Assembly (NCBI RefSeq): GCF_016805305.1 | Contig: NZ_JAERQN010000009.1 | Span: 62,001 to 126,000, forward strand | DNA length: 64,000 bases | Source: Falsiroseomonas ponticola | GTDB lineage: Bacteria; Pseudomonadota; Alphaproteobacteria; Acetobacterales; Acetobacteraceae | Reading direction: 5' to 3' | Shown here: piece by piece, positions 15,338-23,496 of the stretch | Layout of the letters: the number at the start of each line of letters is the position of its first letter | How positions within the stretch are numbered: the first letter of the stretch is position 1 | The notes under the pieces: model-generated | The model's database searches: none | Seen by the model: only the letters and a program-made list of their open reading frames with translations | Told to the model about the DNA's origin: nothing | Made by a program: the position numbers and the translations under genes

Positions 15338-15814
15338 CTACCCGCCGCCGCGCGCCACCCGCAACGCCGCATGCGCCATGGCGTCCAGCGCATTGAGGAA
15401 GCGGGACTTGTCGGCATTGCCCATGGGCGGCGGCCCGCCGCCCATGCCGAGTTCCCGCAGATGCTGCGCCACCGCCCGGCCCGCGAGCGCGGAGCCGATA
15501 TTGTTCTCAGTCCAGGGATGGCCCTTGAAGTTCAGGCAGAAGGCCTTCTTCTCCAGGCACCGCTTGGCCAGGGGGATGTCGGCCGTCAGGCAGACATCCG
15601 TCGGCCGCGCCTCCTCCGCGATCCAGTCATCCGCCTTGTCCGCCCCATCGGTGACGATGACGATCCGCACCATCGCCTGCTGCGGCGGGCGGATCGGGCG
15701 GGACCCGTTGGAGACGAAGATCACCTCCAGCCCCAGCCGCGCCGCCACGCGCAGGATCTCCTCCCGCACCGGGCAGGCATCGGCATCGACGAGAAATCGC
15801 GTGTTGGTGCTCAC
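15338..15814 (-). CDS. yaiI: YaiI/YqxD family (DUF188) protein
   Basis: 158 residues from a GTG at 15814 that overlaps the thiY-like stop (GTGA). The family pattern is plain: FLVDADACPVREEI at the N-terminus, VSNGSRPIRPP, IVTDGADKADDWIAEEA and the GDIVLT-like DVCLTADIPLAKRCLEKKA. These are PIN/NYN-like folds with clustered Asp residues (DADAC, DGADKADD), so metal-dependent nuclease activity is suspected, but the cellular role is not established. It is the last gene of the riboswitch-led operon, an odd partner for thiamine uptake. Confidence 0.85.
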   Translation of the reverse strand: MSTNTRFLVDADACPVREEILRVAARLGLEVIFVSNGSRPIRPPQQAMVRIVIVTDGADKADDWIAEEARPTDVCLTADIPLAKRCLEKKAFCLNFKGHPWTENNIGSALAGRAVAQHLRELGMGGGPPPMGNADKSRFLNALDAMAHAALRVARGGG

Positions 15815-16776
15815 CGCGTAGAGGTAGCCGCCGGCAGTTCCACCGCATAGGTCTCCAGCGCCGGTACCGCCCGGATCATCCGCCGGTCCAGCAGGAAGCG
15901 GGCGAAGCGGTCGTAGCGGTTGCGGTCCAGCGCGCCGGGGCTGAGGGAGAAGCGGTTGGCCGTGCTGGCGAAGGCGCGGCGGTTGAGTTCGTTGTCCAGC
16001 TCCCGCCGCTGGCCGGCGATGAACATGCGCCAGGATTCCTCGGGATTGTTCACCAGGAAGTGGGTCGCGGCCTCCGTCGCATCGATGAAGCGGCGCAGCA
16101 CCGGGTCGCGCGCGCGGTCGCGATGGGTGATGTAGATCAGCTCGTCATAGGCCGGCATGCCGTACTGCTCCGGGAAGAAGGCGCGGCCGGGGCGGTTCTC
16201 GATGTCGAGCTGATGCAGCTCGAAGTTCCTGAACCCGCCGAGGATCGCGTCCACCTGCCCCGACATCAGCGCGGAGGAGAGGCCGAAATTGACGTTCACC
16301 AGGCGGATATCGGACAGGCGAAGGCCCACGCTCTCCAGCATCGCGCCCATCACCACCTCCTCGAACCCCGCGACGGAGAAGCCGACGCGCCGGCCGCGGA
16401 GATCCGCCAGGGTCCGCACCGGGCCGTCCCGCAGCACGGTGAGGGTGGAGAGCGGCGTCGCCACCAGCGTGCCGACGCGCATCAGCGGCAGCCCCTGGTC
16501 CACCGCCAGGTGCAGGTTCTTCTGGTAGAAGACGCCGACATCCGCGCGGCGCGCGCCCACCAGCCGCGGCGGGTCGTTCGGGTCGGCGGGGGCGACGATC
16601 CGCACCTCCAGGTTGGCGCGCGCGAAATCGCCGCGTTCCTGCGCGATGATGATCGGCAGGTGGTCCGGGTTGATGAACCAGTCGAGCAGCACCGTCAGGT
16701 TGTCCCGCGCCGGCTGGGCGGCGAGCGGGGGCGAGAGGGCGAGCAGCGCGGCCAGCGCGAGTAGGAGCCGCTTCAT
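15811..16776 (-). CDS. thiY: ThiY-like periplasmic pyrimidine (HMP-type) binding protein
   Basis: 321 residues from the ATG at 16776. The signal peptide MKRLLLALAALLALSPPLAA is followed by the NMT1/ThiY-type opening LTVLLDWFINPDHLPIIIAQE, then FARANLEVRIVAPADPNDPPRLV, a close match to N-formyl/HMP-binding proteins of the ThiXYZ type. It lies third in an operon headed by a TPP riboswitch, behind the ATPase and permease. Together these indicate import of a thiamine pyrimidine precursor such as 4-amino-5-hydroxymethyl-2-methylpyrimidine or its formyl-amino form. The family is certain; the exact ligand is inferred. Confidence 0.88.
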   Translation of the reverse strand: MKRLLLALAALLALSPPLAAQPARDNLTVLLDWFINPDHLPIIIAQERGDFARANLEVRIVAPADPNDPPRLVGARRADVGVFYQKNLHLAVDQGLPLMRVGTLVATPLSTLTVLRDGPVRTLADLRGRRVGFSVAGFEEVVMGAMLESVGLRLSDIRLVNVNFGLSSALMSGQVDAILGGFRNFELHQLDIENRPGRAFFPEQYGMPAYDELIYITHRDRARDPVLRRFIDATEAATHFLVNNPEESWRMFIAGQRRELDNELNRRAFASTANRFSLSPGALDRNRYDRFARFLLDRRMIRAVPALETYAVELPAATSTR

Positions 16777-17540
16777 GGCGAGACCTTCCTGTTGTTCTCG
16801 GAGAGGAGTGAATCCGGCTGCCAGGGGATCGCCCGCCTCAGCAGCGCGTCGGTGGTGAACCAGAGCGCCAGCGACATCACCGCCAGCACGAAGAGGGCCG
16901 CGAACATGACATCCGCCTGGGACCGCCCATTGGCCTGCAGCATCAGGTAGCCGAGCCCGGCCGAGGACCCGACCCATTCCCCGACCACGGCCCCGATCGG
17001 CGCCACCCCCGCCGCGACGCGAAGGCCGGAGGCCAGCGCCGGCAGCGCCGCCGGCACCCGCACCCGCCACAGCACCGCCGCGCGCGACGCCCCCATGGTG
17101 GCGGCGAGGTCGAGCAGCCCCGGCTCCGTCCGCCTGAGCCCGTCATGGAAGGCCGTGGCGACGGGGAAGAAGATGATCAGCACCGCCATCGCCACCTTGC
17201 TGGCCATGCCATAGCCCAGCCAGAGCACCAGCAGCGGCGCGATGGCGAAGACCGGCACGGCCTGGCTGACCAGCAGCACCGGCAGCAGCCAGCGCCGCCC
17301 CGCCGGCCAGGCCGCGAGCGTCAGCGCCATCAGGCAGCCCAGCAGCGCCCCGATGCCGAGGCCGAGCAGGATCTCCGCCCCCGTCGTGGCCGCATGGCCG
17401 ATGATGATGTCCCAGCGATCCACCAGCGCCGCCGCGACCCGCTGGGGCGAGGGCAGCAGGAAGGGGGGGATGTCGGTGGCCCAGACGAAGCCCTGCCACA
17501 GCAGCAGCAGCCCGAGCCCGGCGATGGCGGCGCGGATCAC
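16773..17540 (-). CDS. thiX: ThiX-like ABC transporter permease
   Basis: 255 residues with about six membrane segments (first MIRAAIAGLGLLLLWQGFVWA). It belongs to the SsuC/TauC/ThiX permease family; the cytoplasmic coupling loop reads TMGASRAAVLWRVRVPAALPALASGLR. LPSPQRVAAALVDRWDII after the first helix is also typical. Its start overlaps the ATPase stop and its stop overlaps the binding-protein start, so the three subunits are translated together. It forms the membrane channel for the pyrimidine bound by the thiY product. Confidence 0.88.
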   Translation of the reverse strand: MIRAAIAGLGLLLLWQGFVWATDIPPFLLPSPQRVAAALVDRWDIIIGHAATTGAEILLGLGIGALLGCLMALTLAAWPAGRRWLLPVLLVSQAVPVFAIAPLLVLWLGYGMASKVAMAVLIIFFPVATAFHDGLRRTEPGLLDLAATMGASRAAVLWRVRVPAALPALASGLRVAAGVAPIGAVVGEWVGSSAGLGYLMLQANGRSQADVMFAALFVLAVMSLALWFTTDALLRRAIPWQPDSLLSENNRKVSP

Positions 17541-18265
17541 GTCACGGCCTCCGCCAGGCGATCCAGCAGCGCCGCCTGCGCCGCCAGCAGCGCCGGATCG
17601 CCCGCCGCGCGGGGCGGCGCGCCGGCCGGCACCGGCACCTCGCTGGCCGTGGCCGGGCGGCCGCCCAGCACCAGGATGCGGTCCGCCAGGCGCAGCGCCT
17701 CCAGCGGGTCATGCGTCACCAGCAGCACGGTGCGCCCGGCCAGCAGCCGCGCGCTCAGGGACTGCATCCGGTGGCGCGTCGGCGCATCGACGGCGCTGAA
17801 GGGCTCGTCCATCAGCACGATGGGCCGGTCCTCCATGAGCGTCCGCGCCAGCGCCACCCGCTGCCGCATGCCGCCGGAGAGTTGCGCCGGCGACTTGCGC
17901 GCATCGCCCTCCGCCAGCCCGACCTCGGCCAGCAGCGCCCGCGCGCGCGCCAGGTCCGGCGCCTGCCCGCGGAGATGCGCGCCCATGGTCACGTTGCCCA
18001 GCACGTCCCGCCAGGGCACCAGCAGATCCTGCTGCGCCATGTAGGCGACCTGGCCCGAGAGCGGCGTCACGCCACCCCCCGCCGGCACCGCCAGCAGCCC
18101 CGCCGCCAGGCGCAGCAGCGTCGATTTGCCGGAGCCCGAGGGCCCGAGCAGCGCCGTGACACGCCCGCCCTCCAGCACCAGGTCGGTCGGCCCGAGCACG
18201 GGCTGGCCGCCCAGGGACAGCCCCTCGGGCAGGTGGATGCGGAATCCGGGCGCGCGATCAGCCAC
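17537..18265 (-). CDS. thiZ: ThiZ-like ABC transporter ATPase
   Basis: 242 residues from a GTG at 18265. Walker A is GPSGSGKST, the signature LSGGMRQRVALAR, Walker B IVLMDEPFSAVD and the switch VTHDPLEA. The Q-loop reads YMAQQDLLVPW, a form frequent in NitT/TauT/ThiZ ATPases. It is the first gene after the TPP riboswitch; only about ten bases separate the riboswitch 3' arm from the GTG. No other ribosome site is evident, so the GGGAACGG end of the aptamer may be the sequestered Shine-Dalgarno. Confidence 0.88.
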   Translation of the reverse strand: MADRAPGFRIHLPEGLSLGGQPVLGPTDLVLEGGRVTALLGPSGSGKSTLLRLAAGLLAVPAGGGVTPLSGQVAYMAQQDLLVPWRDVLGNVTMGAHLRGQAPDLARARALLAEVGLAEGDARKSPAQLSGGMRQRVALARTLMEDRPIVLMDEPFSAVDAPTRHRMQSLSARLLAGRTVLLVTHDPLEALRLADRILVLGGRPATASEVPVPAGAPPRAAGDPALLAAQAALLDRLAEAVT

Positions 18266-18271
18266 AGGCAG

Positions 18272-18358
18272 ACACCGTTCCCTTCGCCGGCATGACCCGG
18301 ATCAGGTTCGTGGGGTCGCGGTCGCCCGCCTCTCAGCCCCCGATGGGCTCCCCCCGAT
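18272..18358 (-). ncRNA. TPP riboswitch (THI element)
   Basis: Read on the minus strand, the segment runs GGGGAGCCC, then GGGGCTGAGA, then GACCC...GAACCTGATCCGGGTC and ends ATGCCGGCGAAGGGAA. These are the invariant CUGAGA, the ACCUGA-UCCGGGU helix and the AUGCCGGCGNAGGGAA pyrophosphate-sensor blocks of the TPP aptamer, in correct order and spacing. It lies directly upstream of thiZ-thiX-thiY-yaiI, so high thiamine pyrophosphate should shut off uptake of the precursor. The 3' arm abuts the thiZ GTG, favouring control of translation start. Confidence 0.95.
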
Positions 18359-18438
18359 GACGGGGGCGGTTATGCGGTGGGTGGTGGCGGAGGGCAAGGG
18401 GAGGGGGCTAGGCTGCCGTAAAGCCCAAGGAACGTCCC

Positions 18439-19350
18439 ATGGCTCGCCTGCTCCTCCTGCTGCTCCTGCTCGCCGCCGGCCCCGCCATGGCGCAGCCCCC
18501 GCCCGAGATCGCGGCCGGCCTGGCCCGCATCGGCCGCGTCATCGCGCCACCGCCGACCGGCGCGCTCTACGCGCCGCTGCATGGGCGGGAGCCGTGGGAG
18601 GGCGTGACGGTCACGCGCGATGCCCGCTACGGCACGGATCCGCGCCATCGCCTGGATGTCTTCACCCCCGCCACGCGGCCCACGCAGCCCCTGCCGGTGC
18701 TGGTCTTCATCCATGGCGGCGGCTTCGTCGCCGGCGACAAGCAGGGGCCGGATGGCAGCCCCTTCTACGCCAATGTCGGCGTCTGGGCGGCGCGCAACGG
18801 GATGATCGGCGTCAACATCACCTACCGCCTGGCCCCCGCGCACCCCTATCCGGCGGCGCAGGAGGATGTGGCCGCGGCCCTCTCCTGGGTCTCCGCCAAC
18901 ATCGCGGCCCATGGCGGGGACCCGGCGCGCGTGATCCTCTCCGGCCATTCCGCCGGCGCCATCCATGCCGCGCTCTACGCCGCCGAGCCGCGCTTCCACC
19001 CCGCGGGCGTGGCGCCGCCCGTCGCCTATGCCTTCGTCTCCGGCCTTTTCGACTTCACCGGCGCCGACATGGCCGCCAATGACAACGCCTATCTGGGCGC
19101 GGAGGCCGCCGCGCGGTCGCCGCTGCCGGGCCTCACGCGCGTGACGCAGCCGATCTTCCTCGCGCATGGCACGCTCGATCCCGAGCGCTTCGTCCAGCAT
19201 TCCGTCCGCGCGCGGGAGGTTCTCTGCGCCGCCGGGCGCTGCCCGACCGCGGTGACGCTGGAAGGCCACAGCCACATCTCGGAGGTCTATGCGATCGGCA
19301 CGGCGGATACCTCGCTGACCGCGCCGCTGCTGGCCTTCATCCGGCGCTGA
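18439..19350 (+). CDS. exported alpha/beta hydrolase, HSL/carboxylesterase type
   Basis: 303 residues with a signal peptide (MARLLLLLLLLAAGPAMAQ). The oxyanion loop FIHGGGFVAGD (near residues 90-100), nucleophile elbow LSGHSAGAIHA (near 166-176) and C-terminal EGHSHISE supply a full Ser-His triad. This is the arrangement of HSL-type or carboxylesterase/lipase enzymes acting on short esters, and the export signal places it in the periplasm. It diverges from the thiamine transport operon and is followed after 20 bases by the deacetylase gene, so co-transcription is likely. Substrate unknown. Confidence 0.8.
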   Translation: MARLLLLLLLLAAGPAMAQPPPEIAAGLARIGRVIAPPPTGALYAPLHGREPWEGVTVTRDARYGTDPRHRLDVFTPATRPTQPLPVLVFIHGGGFVAGDKQGPDGSPFYANVGVWAARNGMIGVNITYRLAPAHPYPAAQEDVAAALSWVSANIAAHGGDPARVILSGHSAGAIHAALYAAEPRFHPAGVAPPVAYAFVSGLFDFTGADMAANDNAYLGAEAAARSPLPGLTRVTQPIFLAHGTLDPERFVQHSVRAREVLCAAGRCPTAVTLEGHSHISEVYAIGTADTSLTAPLLAFIRR

Positions 19351-19370
19351 TCGCGCCCATCTCGGGGCCG

Positions 19371-20522
19371 ATGACCAGACCGCTTCTCATCGGCTCCGAG
19401 ATCTATCGCGGCTCCACCTATGGCCCGAAGCACCCGCTGGCCATCCCGCGCGTCTCCACCACGCTCGACCTGGTGCGCGCCATGGGCTGGGTGGCGGCGG
19501 AGCAGTACCTCGACAGCCCCCGCGCGACGCCGGAGGCCCTGACCCGCTTCCACCACCGCGACTACATCGCCGCCCTGATGCAGGCGGAGGCGACGCAGCA
19601 GGTCGATCCCGCCCATCGCGAACGCTTCCGCATCGGCGCCGATGGCAACCCGGTGTACCGGGAGGTCTTCTCCCGCCCCGCCACCGGTGCCGGCGGCGTG
19701 ACGCTGGCGGCGCGACTGACCGAACAGGGCGGCGTGGTGCATGTGCCGGGCGGCGGCACCCATCACGGGCGGCCGGACCGGGCCAGCGGCTTCTGCTACC
19801 TGAACGACGCCGTGCTCGGCCTGCTGGAATGGCTCGACCTCGGACTCACGCGCATCCTCTACCTCGACATCGATGCCCATCACGGCGATGGGGTGGAGGA
19901 TGCCTTCGCGGATGATCCGCGGGTGCTGACCGTCTCGGTGCATGAGGCCGGGCGCTGGCCGCATACGGGCCGCGTGGAGGACCAGGCCGGCGGCCATGCC
20001 CGCAACCTGCCGGTGCCGCCCGGCTTCAACGACAGCGAGATGGGCTTCCTCCAGTCCCACGTGATCCTGCCTTTGATCCGGCACTGGAAGCCGCAGGCGA
20101 TCATGCTGCAATGCGGGGCGGATGCGATCGAGGAAGACCCGCTCTCGAAACTCAGCCTCTCCAACAACGCGCATCGCGCCATGGTGGCCTCGCTGCGCGG
20201 CCTGACGCCGCGGCTCATCGTGCTGGGCGGCGGCGGCTACAACCCCTGGTCCGTGGCGCGCTGCTGGGCGGGCGTCTGGGCCACGCTCAACGACCGCCCC
20301 ATCCCGCCCCGCATCCCGGAGGCGGCAGAGGCGGTTCTGCGCGGCCTCACCTTCTCCCGCGCCGCCGGCCGCAACCCGCCGGAGCACTGGTTCACCACCA
20401 TCGCCGACCCGCCCCGCCCGGGCCCGGTGCGGGAGGAGGTGCGTGCCCTGGCGCCCGCCACGCTGCGCCACCTGCCGGAGCCTTCCGGCGCGCGCGACGC
20501 CGCTGCTATGCTGCCGCCATGA
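19371..20522 (+). CDS. histone deacetylase/AcuC/AphA family zinc deacetylase
   Basis: 383 residues. The class I/II HDAC fold is recognised by VPGGGTHHGRPDRASGFCYLND (tandem active-site His near 131-132), YLDIDAHHGDGVEDAF (near 163-178, zinc Asp and His), VHEAG and the final GGGGYNPW. All catalytic elements of the arginase-deacetylase superfamily are present. Bacterial members deacetylate acetoin-utilisation enzymes, polyamines or small amides, so protein deacetylation is only one option. Its stop overlaps the DUF192 start (ATGA), giving an esterase-deacetylase-DUF192 operon. Confidence 0.85.
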   Translation: MTRPLLIGSEIYRGSTYGPKHPLAIPRVSTTLDLVRAMGWVAAEQYLDSPRATPEALTRFHHRDYIAALMQAEATQQVDPAHRERFRIGADGNPVYREVFSRPATGAGGVTLAARLTEQGGVVHVPGGGTHHGRPDRASGFCYLNDAVLGLLEWLDLGLTRILYLDIDAHHGDGVEDAFADDPRVLTVSVHEAGRWPHTGRVEDQAGGHARNLPVPPGFNDSEMGFLQSHVILPLIRHWKPQAIMLQCGADAIEEDPLSKLSLSNNAHRAMVASLRGLTPRLIVLGGGGYNPWSVARCWAGVWATLNDRPIPPRIPEAAEAVLRGLTFSRAAGRNPPEHWFTTIADPPRPGPVREEVRALAPATLRHLPEPSGARDAAAMLPP

Positions 20523-21007
20523 CCCGACGCCAGACGCTGCTCTCCACCCTCGGCCTGATCGCCGCGCCCGCCACGGCCGCGAAGGCCCAGCCCGGCGTGG
20601 ACCGCCCGCAGCCCAGGCTGCCGACGGAGCGCCTGGTGATCATCGGCCGCGAAGGCCGGCGGCACGAATTCGACGTGGAGATGGCGGTCAGCCCCGAGCA
20701 CCAGATGATCGGCCTGATGTTCCGCCCCTCGGTCGGCGCGAATGAGGGCATGATCTTCGACTGGGGCAGCCCGCGCGAAAGCTCCATGTGGATGCGCAAC
20801 ACCATCACCTCGCTCGACATGGTGTTCATCGCCGCCGATGGCCGCATCCACCGGATCGCGGAACGCACCGTGCCGCTGAGCCTGACGCCGATCGACAGCC
20901 GCGGCCCCGTCCGCGCGACGCTGGAGCTGCAGGCGGGGATCACGGAGCGCCTCGACATCCGCGTGGGCGACCGCGTGCTGCACCGGATGTTCGGCACCGC
21001 GCCGTAG
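20519..21007 (+). CDS. DUF192 family exported protein
   Basis: 162 residues from the ATG at 20519 (ATGA overlap with the deacetylase gene). A signal sequence (TLLSTLGLIAAPATAAKA) precedes a DUF192 domain, whose markers are MAVSPEHQMIGLMFR, GMIFDWGSPRESSMWMRNT and SLDMVFIAADGRI. DUF192 proteins are small secreted or periplasmic beta-rich proteins of unknown function, widespread in proteobacteria and archaea. It is the last gene of the operon and converges with the regulator gene at 21009, leaving one base between the stops. Confidence 0.85.
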   Translation: MTRRQTLLSTLGLIAAPATAAKAQPGVDRPQPRLPTERLVIIGREGRRHEFDVEMAVSPEHQMIGLMFRPSVGANEGMIFDWGSPRESSMWMRNTITSLDMVFIAADGRIHRIAERTVPLSLTPIDSRGPVRATLELQAGITERLDIRVGDRVLHRMFGTAP

Positions 21008-21008
21008 C

Positions 21009-21617
21009 TCAGGCCAGCCGCGCCGCCACCACCCGCCAGGCCTGCGCGCGGTCCCGCCCGGCGCTGCGCGCGGCACCCTCCTCGATCCAGTCGATCCTCT
21101 CCCGCGGCGCGGCCTGCATGACGCCCAGGCCCAGGATCGCGCCGGCCTCCAGCACCAGCACCACATCCCCCGCCCGCGCGGGCTGACCGGGGTCGCACAG
21201 CAGCAGGTGGCGCGGCTGCAGCAGCCCGCGCGGTTCCGCCAGCATCACTGCCACCATGCCGGGCTCCGCCGGCGCGATCGCCTCCGCCGCCAGGCGGCGC
21301 GCCGGCACGCTGCCGGGTGCGAGGCGGTCCTCGCCCTCCCGGTACAGCGGCAGGCGGAGGCCGGGCGGGGCGGGGAGGGGGGAGGCCTCCGGCCGCAGCG
21401 CCGCCTCCGGCACGCCGAGCAGCGCGGCGAGCGCCTGGCGCACCTCCTCCGGCAGGCGCCGGGGCGTGCCGCGGGCGATGAATTGCTGGAGGTAGCTGGG
21501 GTTCCGGCCGAGGCGCAGGGACAGCGCCTTCAGCCCCAGCCGCCGGTCCCGCGCGGCTTCCAGGATGCGGGCGCGGACGGGATCGGGGGCGGTGTTCCGG
21601 GTTGCCGTGGTGTTCAT
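21009..21617 (-). CDS. XRE-type helix-turn-helix regulator with LexA/S24-like C-terminal region
   Basis: 202 residues from the ATG at 21617; another ATG at 21647 would add ten residues. The N-terminal half has a helix-turn-helix pattern (LGLKALSLRLGRNPSYLQQFIARG), then LPEEVRQALAALLGV. The C-terminal half (PGMVAVMLAEPRGLLQPRHLLLCDP, then AGDVVLVLEAG) looks like the S24/LexA beta-barrel in which prophage-repressor-like proteins keep a dimer domain. I see no clear Ser-Lys catalytic pair, so self-cleavage is doubtful. It is divergent from the dioxygenase operon across a 192-base gap and may control it. Confidence 0.65.
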   Translation of the reverse strand: MNTTATRNTAPDPVRARILEAARDRRLGLKALSLRLGRNPSYLQQFIARGTPRRLPEEVRQALAALLGVPEAALRPEASPLPAPPGLRLPLYREGEDRLAPGSVPARRLAAEAIAPAEPGMVAVMLAEPRGLLQPRHLLLCDPGQPARAGDVVLVLEAGAILGLGVMQAAPRERIDWIEEGAARSAGRDRAQAWRVVAARLA

Positions 21618-21809
21618 GCTCTGTCGCCGCGCCCTTGCCGGTGGCATGATAAAGGAAAATAGACCATCATGAAGCGGAAAAATCCTTCCGCTTGCCCTGA
21701 TCGCGATCGCGCCACCGCCCCCGGCGCGGGATTGCGAGCTACTGCCGCGTAGTGCCAGGATGCGGGAATAATTGAATAGGCGGCCCGACCGCCCCAGGGG
21801 AAACGAGCC

Positions 21810-22709
21810 ATGGTCACGATCACGCCCGATGATTCCACGCTTGGCGCCCGCATCACCGGCCTCGATCTCTCGAAGCCGATCGGCGATGCGGATTTCGCCA
21901 CCGTGCTCCGCGCGCTCGGCCGCTACGGCGTGCTCTGCTTCCCGAACCAGTTCCTGGAATCCGCGGCGCTGCGCGACTTCTCCGCGCGCTTCGGCAGCAT
22001 CCAGACCTCCATCACCGGCAAGTTCCAGGACAAGGAGGTGCCGGAGGTGGGCTTCCTGTCGAACATCGTGGAGAACGGCGTGGCGCTCGGCATCAACGAT
22101 GCCGGCCAGGACTGGCACACCGACATGTCCTATCGCGACACGATGGGCTTCGTGAATGTGCTGAACGCCTTCAAGGTGCCGAAGCGGGACGGCAGGCCGC
22201 TCGGCAACACCATGTTCGCCAACATGCATGCGGCCTATGACGCGCTGGATCCCGCGCTGAAGACGAAGCTCGCCAACTGCACGGCCACGCATGACTTCAA
22301 CAAGTTCTGGGACAAGATGGTCAGCCGCCCCGGCAGCATCCGCCCGCCGCTGACGGCGGAGCAGCGCGCCAAGCGCCCGCCCTCCGTGCACCCGATCTTC
22401 CTGACGCACCCCATTACCGGCCGCCAGGTCCTCTACTGCAATCCCGGCTATGCCGTGCGGATCAATGAGCTGGAGGAGGCCGAGAGCGACCGCATCCTCG
22501 ACATCCTCTTCGCGCACGAGCTGGAGGATCGGTTCCTGCACACGCATGTCTGGACGGAAGGCGATGTGCTGATCTGGGACAATATCGGCACGCTGCACAA
22601 CGCCATCCCGGACTATCTGCCGCATGAGCATCGCCTGATGAAGCGCTGCCAGGTGATGGCGGACCGGGTGTTCCAGACCGATTTCATCCAGCGCGCGCTC
22701 GCCGCCTGA
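21810..22709 (+). CDS. TauD/TfdA family 2-oxoglutarate-dependent dioxygenase
   Basis: 299 residues. The facial triad is visible: W-H-T-D in GQDWHTDMSYRD (near residue 93) gives His and Asp, and the distal His is in NIGTLHNAIPDY (near 264). An Arg for 2-oxoglutarate follows in EHRLMKRCQV. TauD-type enzymes hydroxylate organic acids, sulfonates or amino acids using O2 and iron(II). It is the first gene of the operon; its TGA overlaps the FAH ATG. The substrate is probably shared with the genes that follow and is not known. Confidence 0.85.
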   Translation: MVTITPDDSTLGARITGLDLSKPIGDADFATVLRALGRYGVLCFPNQFLESAALRDFSARFGSIQTSITGKFQDKEVPEVGFLSNIVENGVALGINDAGQDWHTDMSYRDTMGFVNVLNAFKVPKRDGRPLGNTMFANMHAAYDALDPALKTKLANCTATHDFNKFWDKMVSRPGSIRPPLTAEQRAKRPPSVHPIFLTHPITGRQVLYCNPGYAVRINELEEAESDRILDILFAHELEDRFLHTHVWTEGDVLIWDNIGTLHNAIPDYLPHEHRLMKRCQVMADRVFQTDFIQRALAA

Positions 22710-23494
22710 TGCGCTGGATCAAGTTCACGGCCGAGGGCCGCACGGCCTACGGCATCCTCGAAGGCGACCGCATCGCGGAAGTCGCGGGCGATCCCTTCGC
22801 GGGCTACGAGACGACCTCTCGCCGCCATGACCTGGCCGCGGTGAAGATCGAGGTGCCGTTGATCCCGCGCACCTTCTACGCCGCCGGCCTCAACTACGTG
22901 GAGCATGTGATCGAGGGCGCGAAGAAGCGCGGCGAGACGCCGAACATCCCGACCAAGGCGGATATCGGCTATCGCGCGGTCAACGCCCTCATCGCCCATG
23001 GCGAGAACGTGGTGATCCCCGCCGATGCCGGGGAGAAGATCCACTACGAGGGCGAGATCGTCGCCGTCATCGGCAAGAAGGCGAAGAACCTGTCGGAGGC
23101 CGAGGCGCTGTCCTGCGTCATGGGCTGGACCATCGGCAACGATGTCTCCGAACGCACCTGGCAGAAGAACGACCGTACCTTCTGGCGCGGCAAGAACACC
23201 GACACCTTCAAGCCCATGGGCCCCTGGATCGACACGGATTTCGACATGGAATCCGCGACGACGAATGTGCGGCTGAATGGCGAGATCCGCACCAGCTTCG
23301 CCACCGGCCACATGCTGTTCAGCGCGGCCCACTTCATCAGCGTGATGACGAAGTACCTGACGCTCTGGCCCGGCGACGTCATCTGGCTCGGCACCGATGG
23401 CGTCAGCCCGGACCTCAAGCATGGTGACGTGGTCGATATCGAGATCACCGGCCTCGGCAATCTGAGAAACACCTTCGTGCGGGAGGGGATGTGA
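22709..23494 (+). CDS. fumarylacetoacetate hydrolase (FAH) family enzyme
   Basis: 261 residues. The FAH metal site is seen in HYEGEIVAVIGKKA (two Glu, near 111-124) and GNDVSERTWQ (Asp), with the family opening FYAAGLNYVEHVIEG and the GDVIWLGTDGVSP end. Members cleave or decarboxylate beta-diketo acids or hydrate 2-oxo-dienoates. The combination with a TauD dioxygenase and an Ldh2 dehydrogenase points to breakdown of a small organic acid. It begins in the TGATG overlap with the dioxygenase gene. Confidence 0.85.
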   Translation: MRWIKFTAEGRTAYGILEGDRIAEVAGDPFAGYETTSRRHDLAAVKIEVPLIPRTFYAAGLNYVEHVIEGAKKRGETPNIPTKADIGYRAVNALIAHGENVVIPADAGEKIHYEGEIVAVIGKKAKNLSEAEALSCVMGWTIGNDVSERTWQKNDRTFWRGKNTDTFKPMGPWIDTDFDMESATTNVRLNGEIRTSFATGHMLFSAAHFISVMTKYLTLWPGDVIWLGTDGVSPDLKHGDVVDIEITGLGNLRNTFVREGM

Positions 23495-23496
23495 CC

